This document shows positions 1 to 12,821 of a DNA stretch of 64,000 bases, piece after piece. Source of the stretch: Glandiceps talaboti (lineage: Eukaryota > Hemichordata > Enteropneusta > Spengelidae). The stretch spans positions 15,764,000 through 15,827,999 of the forward strand of contig NC_135558.1 in assembly GCF_964340395.1 (NCBI RefSeq), given 5' to 3'. The notes under the pieces were generated by a model. That model did not search any database. It was not told the origin of the DNA and saw nothing but the letters and a program-made list of their open reading frames with translations. The translations under genes and the position numbers were made by a program. Positions within the stretch are counted from its first letter, which is position 1. The number at the start of each line of letters is the position of its first letter.

Positions 1-300
1 CGAGGATGTTCGGGCAAGCCCTCACTGCGAATTTCGTTCGCTTATCGTATCGGAAGAAAGCCCGAACGTCTAGCAGCAAGACTATCTGTCTGCAGCCTGC
101 CTTCTTAGCTGGCGGGCTGTCTGGTTGTCTACCTGCCTACCTATTTCCCTTTCGGTCTGGATGCCTGCCTGCCTTCTTATCTGGCTGGCGGGCTGTCTGG
201 TTGTCTGCCTGCCTACCTATTTGCCTTTCGGTCTGGTTGCCTGCCTGCCTGCGCCTGTCTGCATGTCTGTGCCATCATTGTCTAAAAAGTTCTAGTTGGT
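1..300. repeat. Degenerate CTGCC/CTGTC tandem repeat next to a dispersed hairpin-repeat fragment
   Basis: Positions about 112-186 and 188-260 are two diverged copies of a 75-bp unit rich in CTGCC, CTGTC and CGGTCTGG. Just upstream, about 40-95 matches one arm of a short inverted-repeat element (GGAAGAAAGCCCG, then GTCTAGCAGCAAGACT) that recurs at 33.26 kb and 45.74 kb. The open frame across this stretch is a by-product of the repeat. No gene is supported. Confidence 0.6.
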
Positions 301-566
301 TTCACATGAAATTTGATATATCTGTAATATACTGTATGGAAATAGTTGTAGAGTGCGTAAATTGCATAATGGCTTTCCCACAGTTATGATAGGTAAGATT
401 TATAAGGAATGATTTGCATATATATTGAATTTTACCTACTACATATACTAAGTCATAAATCCATGGCTACTTGAACGCATTTGGTGAACGCAAGAAAAAG
501 TTAAAATATTTCATTTTGTGATTACTGTCGGAAATATTCAGTGTTTAATATTATTATTCATTGTTA

Positions 567-598
567 CACACACACACACACACACATACATACACAAG

Positions 599-645
<47 letters not shown>

Positions 646-670
646 GGACGGACGGACGGACGGACGGACG

Positions 671-706
<36 letters not shown>

Positions 707-724
707 TACAGACAGACAGACGGC
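567..724. repeat. Compound microsatellite: (CA)n, (GACA)n, (GACG)n, (GACA)n
   Basis: A CA run is followed by GACA repeats, a central block of GACG repeats, then GACA again. The GACG block is a clean variant embedded in the array. Open frames here encode only Arg/Thr/Asp/Gln simple repeats and are not genes. Confidence 0.95.
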
Positions 725-2489
<1,765 letters not shown>

Positions 2490-2927
2490 CCCGGACTAAG
2501 AGAAAGCTGAGCGGGAAGAATATAATTGAACCGTGAAGGATGCAAGAATGTGATCAGGCACGAACAGCGCCCCGAGGAACGATAAACGGATTCCGAACCC
2601 CGTCTCCACACGTACAGTCAAACCTAATGTTGCTTGGAGTGATTTACCGAATGGTTGTATTTTCAAAACAAAGGAAACTTCAAACAAATTTATAAATTCG
2701 ACCGAAAACGGACTTTTAATTCTGGGGATGAGTACGAAGGGTATAAAGTCAGAACGGAGAAAGAAAATATTTATCCCCATCACCATCTAACTATCAACGT
2801 CAAAGTATGACCGGTGCCATGTCTGACAAGAGAATTCATCACCGATACGGAGAGACAGGTATAGATTTACGATCGAAAATTTCGCACCAAAAATAAACAA
2901 CCTCATGTTGTACTTGGTAAGGACGAC

Positions 2928-3407
2928 ATGTTGATACCGGAGTCATCAAAACCAAATCAATCGCGGCCAAATAAGGCATCAAATGAACCAACAGCTATTA
3001 TTTTGGAACACGACGTGTACCCAGAAGATGATCTGACTTCATCGACTGTCAAACAGAAAAACGTTCCTGGGGATACGGAAACGACGGACATAAAGGTCTC
3101 ACTTGAAATTAGAGCAGAAGTTGTTAAACGCCAAATCTCTGTCAAGGTTGAAGCTGTAAAAGATAGCCCGAGAGTGACAAAAAACCAACACGAAGCTGCT
3201 ACTAGTACTAGCAATGAAGATAGATCTGTGTCAGAAAACGTAAAGAATGTACTTGTGTCAAAAGATACACGTATTGATGGTGACGAAACCCATAATACTA
3301 GTAAACAACTTGATGGCAAAACCGAGTTATTTGTAAAAAAAAAAAAAAATGTGTCGATTTTGACCGGAACGACCAATGGATCAAAAACGTTCTGCGTGTG
3401 CAGCTGA
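2928..3407 (+). CDS. Uncertain open frame, 159 aa, Ser/Thr/Lys/Glu-rich, no recognised family
   Basis: The longest non-repeat open frame in the first 6 kb. The predicted product is hydrophilic, with no signal peptide, membrane segment or known domain, and is rich in Lys, Glu, Ser, Thr and Asp, like a disordered region. A run of 13 A's near 3337-3350 would encode a Lys tract and is a natural place for sequence error. After the A-run another frame stays open to a stop near 3465, so the annotated C-terminus is unsure. I see no convincing splice partners. It may be an exon of an unrecognised gene, a decayed processed copy, or chance. Confidence 0.25.
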   Translation: MLIPESSKPNQSRPNKASNEPTAIILEHDVYPEDDLTSSTVKQKNVPGDTETTDIKVSLEIRAEVVKRQISVKVEAVKDSPRVTKNQHEAATSTSNEDRSVSENVKNVLVSKDTRIDGDETHNTSKQLDGKTELFVKKKKNVSILTGTTNGSKTFCVCS

Positions 3408-4266
3408 ATTGAGAAGAGGTCAATACAGACCACATTTGAAAACAATTGAAGAGACATGGTAATTAATTAAAACTTCGGCCGAAGACTTTTCTTATTATTT
3501 GATAGGTTTATCAGTATTTCATAATTAATTATTGTTTCATTGTTATTAATCATTATTTTGTTGTTAATTTATAATTGGGTGACGGGTGAGGAGTACTACA
3601 AGTACAATGTACATGTTAATTATAGTTGGGATAAATGACAAATTACGAAGCTCAGATAGATAGCATTTCATTTGAGTGAAAAGTGCAGTGTTATGATCCC
3701 AAATACTATATTTTGTGTTTGAAGACTATTTCGGTATTAAATCTTGAATTAAGGTCAATCCACTTTGAAACATTATGCGCATCCGCGATTATCCATACGG
3801 GGCCAGGGTCAGGGGTCAAGTTTGAATTGGTGAGTCAGATGCGAAGGTGTTACGATTTCCCTTTCAGGTCTAGCTTTCTCACAGCAACACATGTACAGTG
3901 TATATGGTATTGAAATCTGAATAGAAAATGGCAAAGTCATCTTGAAACAAGTATGCAGAGCCGTACAGTTACATATTATCAACAAACACCTATATCATCC
4001 GTTTGTAGAACCATGGGTGTATTTAGGAGAGACTAAAACATGTACATCCATCGTAGAACTTAGTGAATCGAGCCACTACTGTGTGTACAGTATCAGGACG
4101 TATACGCGTTTGTATTGCACTGATTCTACGTACACTATCCGGCAGAGTTATGATCCCTCCGGATCCACGGAACTGTCTAGTTCAAGAACGACAAACAATA
4201 TATTCACCGGCTTCAACGTTAAGCCTTGATTTTGTGACCGACGCGATTTTATCTGGGACCCGCTCT
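3408..4266. other. Intergenic stretch, nothing recognised
   Basis: AT-rich DNA with short open frames only. No repeat boundaries, RNA genes or coding similarity that I can support. Confidence 0.4.
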
Positions 4267-5018
4267 TAGGCTGGGGTCAGAATTTACGGCAGGGGTGCCT
4301 GGGGGAAATTACTTTGGTCAAAAAGAATTTAGCAACCCCCTCCCCCTTGCTCTCTCAAAACATATCATGCCCCCCCCCCCACCCGAAATGAACCCAATAT
4401 TTTTGTGCCCCCCCCCCCGGCTCCGGCTACACATATTTTAATGTGTATTCCCCCCCCCCCCCGCAGAGATGTACAGTATGGTACACTACATTAAACTAAC
4501 AGTGGAAATCAACATACATAATAATGAGAGATGTCTTTACAGATCGATGTGTGGGTCGGGCTTTGCGAAAAAAGTCGCACATTTGGTTGTAATCTATACT
4601 TAGCCAGCAGGGTTTTCTCTTTCAATCTTGACTCTGGGCAGAAACAGCATCTCCCATTATCGCAAATGGGGAGGTTGTGGGAGGATGTGTATCCCTCCAA
4701 AGTAAGGACATGTATAGTATGAGGCCATTTAATAGCATACAATTTCAAACCATACATAATATTGAAAGCAAAAGAGTATTTGAAAATTGTTTTCAATACC
4801 CCAATTTTACTCGTCAATTCATTACTATACAACTGTATGGCTGTATTACCTATACTTTAACTTATACAGAGATGTTTGGCAGACACATACATTCGTTTGG
4901 CTATTGACTGCCTCATAATTAAATGTATATGGGAGGTATATAATTTTGAAAAAAAGTACAAGGTGATACATAAACGACTGCTCCTGGGGTTTGAATGTCA
5001 AAAAATGTCTCCAGAGAG

Positions 5019-5104
<86 letters not shown>

Positions 5105-5105
5105 C

Positions 5106-5172
<67 letters not shown>

Positions 5173-5410
5173 GAGTAACAGACAGACAGAGGAAGGCATA
5201 TACACAAATAAATTCGCATGGCTGTCACCGCGATAATTACTCGGTAAACAACCGGTCCTGTACCAGGCTATTTTTTATTTTGGTTCGAATCATAAGTAAA
5301 ATATTTGCCCCCCTCCCCCTTCTGACCATCCGAATGTTCATGTACTCCCCCCCCCTTTGAACCGTCAATTTGTTCATGCCCCACCTGTCGTACATTCTGA
5401 CCCTAGCCTT
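4267..5410. repeat. Dispersed repeat with terminal inverted repeats and C-tracts
   Basis: The left end (4267-4293, AGGCTGGGGTCAGAATTTAC) and the reverse complement of the right end (about 5384-5409, AGGCTAGGGTCAGAATGTAC) match, so the 1.14-kb segment is bounded by about 25-bp inverted repeats. Inside are C-tracts, the motif CCCGAAATGAACCCAA and a purine microsatellite. A partial second copy lies at about 29.88-30.20 kb, sharing the left end, the CCCGAAATGAACCCAA motif and a block ending TTTTCTCTTTCAATCTTGA. No protein is encoded. It fits a non-autonomous DNA element; the superfamily is unknown. Confidence 0.55.
5017..5172. repeat. (AG)n then (CAGA)n microsatellite
   Basis: About 80 bp of AG repeats, a short G-run, then about 65 bp of CAGA repeats, inside the repeat element above. 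Frames reading Arg-Glu or Thr-Asp-Arg-Gln repeats are artefacts. Confidence 0.97.
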
Positions 5411-6116
5411 ACTACGTCGTGTCGTGAATGGTATGTAAATTCCTTGGTGACGCCCCTCTTCAATTGCAAAAGGTTGCGTTGAGCAACGAAAACGTGCAAA
5501 GGTTTTAATGAATTTAAAACTACAGTTCAAAGACAAATATTTGTTCTGGTTCTAGTAGACTTTTGAAAGAGTTGTAAATGCGTAATTTTGGTTTCTCAGC
5601 TAACTTGGCATACCACGCCGTTTATGAATGACTGTATATTAGATACTCTAGTGGACAATAATTCTAAAAAAAAATACAAAAAATAAAGCCTCGTCAGCCT
5701 CGTTTCCGACTACATGATTGTGCCAACCACGCGTACCCAACACCATGCGAGAGCAAAATGTGTTTGATTGCTTTTGCCCATGGCTATGTGTGCCTACCAA
5801 TTGCCTACACCACTTTCTTCGTTCGCACTCTTAATGACGTCATAATAGTGAAATGTCCAATTCGGATTAGTTTAGTTCAATTAGGGATTGGATATCCTCA
5901 TTCTCGCCAGTGAGAGGCGCGTTAAGAACGTTGCGGGAAAACAGGCCATGGTTTGCGACGATGGATATCTTAAGATATATAGGATTATATTGTTTGCTAA
6001 TGCTATGGGGAAAACCGGTTCCGAACAAAAGAAGAAAGAATGATCCCATGTAATCCCTACTAATATGATGACCCTGTATTAAAACATGGCTCCGCTTTAA
6101 TGAGCATGTGTGGTAT
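5411..6116. other. Intergenic stretch, nothing recognised
   Basis: Unique-looking DNA between the TIR repeat and the Mutator-like element. No coding or RNA feature supported. Confidence 0.4.
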
Positions 6117-6125
6117 GGATGTTGG
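6117..6125 (+). repeat. 9-bp target-site duplication, left copy
   Basis: GGATGTTGG immediately left of the foldback element. The same 9 bases are at 6908-6916. A 9-bp duplication is the usual mark of Mutator-like elements. Confidence 0.7.
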
Positions 6126-6907
6126 GGTAACAGGACAACTGCCCCCCGGACAACTGCCCCTGGACAATTGCCCCCGAAGGACAACTGCCCCCCGGACAAT
6201 TGCCCCCCCCCCGGACAACTGCCCCCGAAGGACAACTGCCCCCCCCCCCCCAGACAACTGCCCCCGAAGGACAACTGCCCCCCGGACTACTGCCCCCGAA
6301 CGAAAAAAAACAAACTAGTATTACAGATGTGTGGGTTTGTCATTCATTAAAAAGTCACCGTCGGCAACTTACCGCCGCAATTTGCGTACATTATACTCAC
6401 TAAACACAAACACGAAGTCATTTTTTTACTGGAAAAGATTTATTTATTATCAGTTCAATACAAAATATACAGGTAACAACTGTAAATTGTGGGCTATTCC
6501 CCGAAGAAAATCTAGCACGTGGCGATTTTCAAAATCTTGCACTATTGCATGGATTCTGGCTGCAGAATCTTGATACTGTCGACGTTGTGGTTGCGCTGAT
6601 TCACCGGCAATCAGTTGGTTGATGACGACGTTGTTAAGTGCCTGCTCACGTTTCAGAATATTGAGAAATCGCCATATATTTGGGTGATGAGAAGCAACGT
6701 TGGCTTGCATTCTGCCGACGGTGACTTTTTAATGAATGACAAACCCGTACATCTGTAATACTAGTTTTTTTTCGTTCGGGGGCAGTAGTCCGGGGGGCAG
6801 TTGTCCTTCAGGGGCAGTTGTCCGGGGGCAGTTGTCCTTCGGGGGCAATTGTCCGGGGGGCAGTTGTCCTTCGGGGGCAATTGTCCGGGGGCAGTTGTCC
6901 TAGAATC
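6126..6907 (-). mobile_element. Deleted Mutator-like element (MULE) with long foldback ends
   Basis: The 782-bp element lies between two copies of GGATGTTGG. Both ends are long inverted repeats (about 6126-6370 and 6712-6907) built from tandem units of GGACAACTGCCCCCGAA on the left and the complement on the right, followed by a unique inverted segment through TAGTATTACAGATGT and GTCACCGTCGGC. The two arms differ in the number of tandem units. The middle (6450-6710, minus strand) keeps the C-terminal end of a transposase. Most of the transposase is gone, so it is a non-autonomous derivative. Confidence 0.75.
6450..6710 (-). pseudogene. C-terminal fragment of a MULE-type transposase
   Basis: About 75 residues on the minus strand contain HHPNIWRFLNILKREQA, then a Pro/Arg-rich hinge, then DFLRGIAHNLQ. 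This matches my memory of the C-terminal end of animal MULE transposases, where a histidine-proline segment is followed by a Trp-containing helix and an LRGIAHN-like motif. Catalytic DDE regions are absent and the frame runs into the right inverted repeat. It is a remnant, not a working gene. Confidence 0.6.
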
Positions 6908-6916
6908 GGATGTTGG
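6908..6916 (+). repeat. 9-bp target-site duplication, right copy
   Basis: GGATGTTGG, identical to 6117-6125, on the far side of the MULE derivative. Confidence 0.7.
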
Positions 6917-7498
6917 ATGCAATGTCGTTACGTTTGCAAGAACATGTCAACGTTGGTGGCGCACTTCTATCTCGGCTACCTCACAGCTGTTTTACAGCAA
7001 ATGGTAAATCATTTATGGTTTCTTCAAATGCTAGAATTTAACATGGCCGGTCAGATTTCAATTTACCAATGAATGTACCCGAACAATAGACATTAAAAGA
7101 ATTGTTTGTTACTTTACTGGTTAAAAAATCTGCCAAAATAATTCATCCAAGAAAACACCACAGTATACAGTCATTTATAATATTACTAAATTATTAGCTT
7201 TAGATAAGAAATTATTTAGATATTTGCGAATGTCTTTTTAGCTCAAGTCTGTTGACCAAATATCACTGAAACCTATGTGTGTTCCAAACTGATCGAGTAA
7301 TTCAAGATGAGCCACCAACGGTACGAAGTACAGATTATGAATTCTTTCTTTTTAGATCTTTTTTCGATATAAAATTATATATATTTCCCAATACAGACTG
7401 TTTATCAAATACAGATTGTTTATCTCCGCCAATACGACATTACTCATTCTGAGGACTGTACTTTTAAAGAAGAAGAAGATATCTTTTACTTAATTTCT
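6917..7498. other. Spacer downstream of the P450 gene
   Basis: AT-rich; holds the 3' untranslated region of the minus-strand P450 gene. I do not see a clear AATAAA on the minus strand close to the stop codon. Confidence 0.4.
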
Positions 7499-8629
7499 TC
7501 ACTTTCTCTTTCTCAAATTCAGTCGTATTTTACGTCTGGGATGTACAACAGCATGCACCCAGTCAACGACAAAGCTCAGAGTAGAGTTTTTCTTATTAGC
7601 CAGTTCCACAGTTTTGTACTTCAGAATTATCGCTAGCATTATTTTTATTTCTGACCACGCAATATGCTGACCAACACAAACACGACTTCCAGCTCCAAAA
7701 GGAATGAAGGTCTTCTCCCTCCTTTCCAGTGTCTTTTCTTGCTGCTGCTTCTTCTTCAAGAACCTTTCAGGGTCAAGGGTCATAGCATCTTTCCATACAC
7801 TCTCTGAACGTTGTATTCCCCACGTGAAAACCATAATGTTGCTCTGCGAAAGACAAGAAAATAACGTATATGTAGTTAGTAGTGGTAATGCATATGTAAA
7901 TCAGGCAACAAGACCATATATGGCAATGCTCTTCGTTATCATCTATTACAAAGAGATTCCGTCTCAACTGTCTCTTTTCTAAACCATTGCAGATACCGAG
8001 TTCGTGAATTCTGGACGTTTAATGAATAGAATATTATGTAAGGACAACGTGTGGAAACAAAAGTGATGACATATATGCAGATGAACACTGATTTTGCCAG
8101 GATCTCTCTGCAAAAAAAAGTCAACTTCACTTCTCATTTCGAAAGCATGTGCGTTGCAAAACTGAGTACTCAAGGTATCAAAATGTATATTAAAACTACT
8201 CCCACTTATCTATGTAATGTAATGAAACTTACATTTTCCGGTACACTGTACCCTCCCAAGTGTGCCTGGTCTGTGTTCTTTCGTATGATGTACGGTGCAA
8301 TCGGGAAAAGGCGAAGTGTTTCTTTCATAAAACTCTCCAGTACTGGTAGTGGTGCAACAAACTCTGCAAGATGACTGCCATCAAGTTGGCCTGTGTCATC
8401 CATTTTGAATTTCATATCCAGCTCCGCCTGAATTTCTCTCTGTATGTCGTCATTAGTAGCAAGGATGTGAAGCATGATGGGAAGAGATGAAGCAGTCGTT
8501 TCCGTTCCAGCTAATAGAAGAAGTTTTACAGTCTGAAAAAACAAAGGATTGAAATATTAAAATCTAAATGTATTATTTCGAAAATCATTGGGAAAGGGAG
8601 TTGATTTATAAACTGATATCGGTTCTGTG

Positions 8630-8709
<80 letters not shown>

Positions 8710-8742
8710 GTATATATATATATATATGTATATATATGTATG

Positions 8743-8834
<92 letters not shown>

Positions 8835-8996
8835 AAACATTAATGTGTTTGTATTATATTTTTATGATACATGAGGACATATTTTATCACTTTTTTCTTC
8901 AGCTTTTAACTCTCCAGAATAATTTCACACTTAACAGTGCCAGCAACTTCATCATCATCGTCATCATCATCACCATCACGATTTTCATCGTCGTCG

Positions 8997-9048
<52 letters not shown>

Positions 9049-10827
9049 TACCAACATCATTTTCAAACCACCAACCAAGTTCCTCTGAGATAAACTGAAC
9101 CCAACAACCAATCTCTGAAAGATATTTGTCTACACTTACCGCTTTGAGATTGTCTACATCATCCAAGACGCATCTAAGATTAGTTTGGTCATTTTCGAGG
9201 AAATTCTCCAAGTTCCTTGCTTCTTCCATCTTATCAATAATCATCTGTACAGCGTCGTCGATGGTTTCATTAGCAGATACAAATGTTGGACTGTCTTCAT
9301 CCTGACTCTGCATAGCATACACATCATGCAGTACAAAGTTCATAGCGTTGAATAGTTTCACATGATCTCCATGGATACCGTTTAGGTCTAACCCAAAAAC
9401 ACACTTTGCTAACACATCGAGAGAAAATCTTTGCATTTCTTCAGTGATATCAACGGCAGTGTCATTCCTCAACTTTAAGACAACATCACGTGCACTGGCT
9501 GCGATTTCAGCTGATTTGCTCTCAATGACAGATTTCCTTAAAAGCGCCGCGATAGCCCTCCTGGCTGATGGGTTATTTTCATGACTTGAGAGAAAACTAT
9601 CGCTTAATATAGACCGATTTACGTCATCAGAACCCTTGTCGAAGTGTTTGATCACATAGTTAGCCAATTTACTGTTACATACAACTACCCAAGAGCCAAA
9701 CTGAAAGACGCCCTCTCTGTTGAAGTGGTGACTGTAATATTCTAGCTGCTTCAGTTTGTCGTCACCGCATAGCATCCATGCAGTTGACCGTGAGAATACG
9801 TTGGCCATGGGGACTCTCTTTTTGCAGTAACTTCTCTGTACTCCTTCGACCTAAGTAGTCAGTGAAAACAAAAGAAGGTTATCTTTCACATTTTTCAGCG
9901 AGGGCGTTAGCAGGCGCTGAAAATACTTGCGAATCAGTTGCGAATATTTTCTGCATGAACGATCGATCTTGTTGATCATTGATTTCGTCTCCACCAGCAG
10001 TGGCATGCTGTGTATAGTAGTAAGTGCATGACAGTTCCTTTGTCGATTTGTTTTACCCTTCTTTTCACCCATTGAGTATTAACAGAAACTAAAAGTTTCG
10101 ATTGTACTGTTGGAAAATAGTTCGAAACGAAACAGTGTCGTTTTTTTGTATCCTCAGGCTTTTGGGAAGAAATAATGCTGAATGCTTTCTCAAATCAATG
10201 TGAATCCGAACACGTTTTTTGTCCCTATAATTATCCAGCCTTGCTTTGCAACTATAGCACAGGCCAAGGACAACAAGTGAATTTCTCTTCACTTTGATGT
10301 CCCTTATCATAAATGACCAAACGTTGCGAGAGTCTGAAGGTAATTGTCTAATTCACCGGATACCAAAAAAATGTGTACATTTCAGATAAAGAAATTAGTA
10401 TCAGAATCATACATCTGATGAGGACTCCAAAAATCTATTTTAAAAAAATGTCTCTTCTGTTACTCTGTTCCTGACAAAATAACTTAATAAGAAATTAAAG
10501 TGCAATTATTAAAATTCAATATTTGGAAAGAAACTCGTTATTTTATCACTGGCTTTTCCATTTTCCACCTTATAGATACCATATACGGAAACAATTTGCT
10601 GTCAATCGCTCATGTCTCATCAGTGATTGGTTAACACCTTGTACACATCGTAAGCTTACCACGTGCATATCACGCATATCACGAATGACACAAAGAAAAG
10701 AAAATGAAAGTTTGCAAAGCATATACACAATAATTTTCTGCATAGTATATGGTATATATACAAAACTTACGATTGATGACAGAAGTCCCAATATGAAAAT
10801 AATCACAGATCGAAAATAAGGTACCAT
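7499..10827 (-). CDS. Cytochrome P450 monooxygenase, four exons, 470 aa
   Basis: Heme-thiolate monooxygenase, probably ER-anchored, inserting one oxygen atom into an organic substrate with electrons from P450 reductase. Exons (minus): 10827-10771 (19 aa, hydrophobic anchor after ATG in an ACCATGG context), 9850-9140 (237 aa), 8532-8233 (100 aa), 7843-7499 (114 aa plus stop). All introns are GT-AG, phase 0, and the exons sum to the normal family length. Visible motifs: I-helix AGTETT (264-269), K-helix ETLR (327-330), PERF (381-384), heme loop [10 protein letters not shown] (405-414) with ligand Cys412. All key residues are present. It is head to head with the methyltransferase gene across 776 bp, which suggests a shared promoter region. 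I cannot name the CYP family; a role in the nearby pathway is inferred. Confidence 0.92.
8629..8833. repeat. (TA)n microsatellite in P450 intron 2
   Basis: About 200 bp of TA/TG repeats inside the 607-bp second intron (8533-9139). Tyr-Ile open frames on both strands are artefacts. Confidence 0.97.
8950..9051. repeat. (ATC)n microsatellite in P450 intron 2
   Basis: CAT/ATC trinucleotide array directly downstream of the exon 2 donor (minus strand). The open frame runs from exon 2 into this array as poly-Asp, but the GTAAGT donor at 9139-9134 and the family alignment place it in the intron. Confidence 0.95.
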
Positions 10828-10949
10828 GGTGACCAGGATTTCGCGATTTCGCTATGCTTTGGCTCTTCGGTGCAAGATAGAGGCTGGTCTACTGTGGGAA
10901 ATGCAAAATAACAATTTGCAATGAATTATAGGAAACATTCCCTCAAAAT

Positions 10950-10993
<44 letters not shown>

Positions 10994-11033
10994 AATAATA
11001 ATAATAATAATAATCACAACAACAACAACAACA

Positions 11034-11071
<38 letters not shown>

Positions 11072-11603
11072 ACTAACAAATAGAAAGAGAAAGTGTAATC
11101 CAATCTAACATATGTAAATAAAGTCGCCGTGTAGAACTAAGATATTGCACGATTAAATTGGCTCTAAAAGAAATTTGTCACATGTCATGACATTAAAAAA
11201 GAAAGAACAGTCTTACTTGATCTGACCAAGTAATGGATAAGATCTTTGAGACGAAGATTTCTTTAGTACAGAATTTTCCGACAGAACAGAGTCGGAGAAT
11301 ACAGGATGTGAGGGGAAAGTCCCGAATTACAGCCACATTGTATTAGTCATGTGATTTTCAGCGAATTTTATTATCAAATTCCTGGAAAGGCCTTACAAAA
11401 CAAAAGCGTTCGGTCTGCATGTCAGTTTAATATTACAAGATTTAGAATTTCTACGAAATTGTAATAAGTCCTGATTTTCGGCGAATTGTACAAATTGAAA
11501 CGAAAGTATTCTGTATTCATGCCAGTTTACTTGTGAAGTTATGCAAATTTAGGACGCGACTACGTCTGCTCATGTCTGCATGAACGACTGATTCTGAAAC
11601 AAG
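10828..11603. promoter_or_regulatory. Shared 5' region of the divergent P450 and methyltransferase genes
   Basis: The P450 start codon (10827, minus) and the methyltransferase start codon (11604, plus) face away from each other across 776 bp. This space must hold both promoters. I see no clear TATA box. A trinucleotide array sits in the middle. A bidirectional promoter is inference. Confidence 0.45.
10947..11071. repeat. Compound trinucleotide array (CAA)n (TAA)n (CAA)n (CGA)n
   Basis: About 45 bp of CAA, then ATA/TAA, then CAA, then about 35 bp of CGA, within the divergent promoter region. The array may set the spacing between the two promoters. Confidence 0.95.
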
Positions 11604-12821
11604 ATGGCTTCCTTGAAAGTGGTAACGGAGACGGCAGTCGTTTCGTCCTACGAAGGTATTTACAAGGGGATACACGATACTATTATCCGCCAGATGTTCT
11701 CGGAGGCTCGTGGTCACATCACTGGAGGACGTTGGAATGAAGCGAAAGCGTTACTTCAACGGGCATTGCACACCGCATCCATCGGGGTTGAGGACATTAA
11801 CACCATTACACAAATATTATCCGAAATTGAACTTTACCAAAACAGCGTGATTACGGATGGCATCGGGGTTATTCCCCAAGCTAGTTACGATTGGGGCCAG
11901 GGCTACAACGGTGAAGCGAGTTGCCTCGAGGAAAACGTCCACGCGTTTCCGCAAAGTATTTTCTTTATTTATTTGAACACCGATCTATCAACAGACGGTC
12001 CTTCACAACGATATATCTTTGTTGGTAGGAAAGTGCTGTCAAAACTGTGGATCGAAGGTGAAATAAACGAAATTCACTGCAGTCAAATTACCGCATGCAT
12101 GATACTTGGGTCATACATCGACCAACGTGTAAGCGAATCGAGCGTGAAGGTGTTCTATCATCCATTCGAGCCGAAAGAGAAACTTGCAATATTCAGAAGA
12201 ATAACCGAAGAGGCGAACAACTTGGTTGAATTAGTTTTCCCCTTTCCGCTCCTAAGAAGAGAAAACAAGTCAGAGCTCTGTACAGGACCGAAGGGCTGGG
12301 AGGTTGATGATGCATTCGTGGCTCAACTAGGTCATGGTGAAACACACCTACGGTCATACTGTACCGAGATCGTCGGTGAAATCTGTTCTGAAATTGCTTC
12401 TCCGCTGTTCTATGACCCCGGTTGTTCGACTGGACAGTTTCTGCAAAGCCTCAAGGACAGCTTTCCAAACTGCTTCACAATAGGGCAAGATCTCAGTGCA
12501 CAGATGGTGAAGCTTGCTAAAGGTCGCGTTGACGAAGTTCACCTAGGCAACGCCTTACAACCGAAGGTTTTACCGGCTAGTATTGATGTCGTTTTTATAA
12601 GGTTCCTGAACTCTGAAGTAGTGAAGACAAGGGAAGCCGAAAGTATCCTACCAAAGCTTGTAGAATGTGTAAAGCCGGGCGGTTTTGTCATTATAATGGG
12701 ACATACACCGGTATTGATAAACGCTTCTGTATTGAGACGCATGGGACTAAACATCAAAAGGTGTGTTGGGCACTCCTCGGATTCATCATCACTTTTTCAG
12801 TTCTACGTTTGTGAAAAATAA
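11604..12821 (+). CDS. SAM-dependent methyltransferase (class I fold), intronless, 405 aa
   Basis: Transfers a methyl group from S-adenosylmethionine to an unknown acceptor. The C-terminal half shows the class I (Rossmann) pattern: motif I FYDPGCSTGQFL with Asp271 and Gly273/Gly277, the acidic ribose-binding loop IGQDLS at 293-297 (Asp296), strand 4 DVVFIRFLNSE and motif KPGG at 357-360. The first 250 residues are a helical/mixed N-terminal region I do not recognise. No signal peptide or membrane segment. It is a single open exon, while the P450 and oxygenase genes beside it have introns. I recall proteins with a similar D-P-x-C-S-T-G motif I and RFLNSE strand from bacteria, so transfer is possible but unproven. 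An AATAAA lies at 13179. Confidence 0.8.
   Translation: MASLKVVTETAVVSSYEGIYKGIHDTIIRQMFSEARGHITGGRWNEAKALLQRALHTASIGVEDINTITQILSEIELYQNSVITDGIGVIPQASYDWGQGYNGEASCLEENVHAFPQSIFFIYLNTDLSTDGPSQRYIFVGRKVLSKLWIEGEINEIHCSQITACMILGSYIDQRVSESSVKVFYHPFEPKEKLAIFRRITEEANNLVELVFPFPLLRRENKSELCTGPKGWEVDDAFVAQLGHGETHLRSYCTEIVGEICSEIASPLFYDPGCSTGQFLQSLKDSFPNCFTIGQDLSAQMVKLAKGRVDEVHLGNALQPKVLPASIDVVFIRFLNSEVVKTREAESILPKLVECVKPGGFVIIMGHTPVLINASVLRRMGLNIKRCVGHSSDSSSLFQFYVCEK

Noticed and set aside
6100-6350. Pro/Asn/Cys-rich frames (repeats of NCPPPDNCP) as a structural protein, or the GGGGCAGTTGTCC arrays as a CRISPR-like array
   Set aside because: They are the tandem-repeat ends of the MULE derivative; the complement occurs at the other end and there are no unique spacers.
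8906-9139. Poly-Asp extension of P450 exon 2
   Set aside because: The frame stays open by chance through an ATC microsatellite; a GTAAGT donor at 9139 and the joined exon 3 starting with the I-helix segment show it is intron.
9780-9850. Possible frameshift at the start of P450 exon 2 (another frame reads [14 protein letters not shown])
   Set aside because: The acceptor at 9851 in phase 0 gives an open frame [19 protein letters not shown] that joins the anchor exon and continues smoothly, and the total of 470 aa fits the family.
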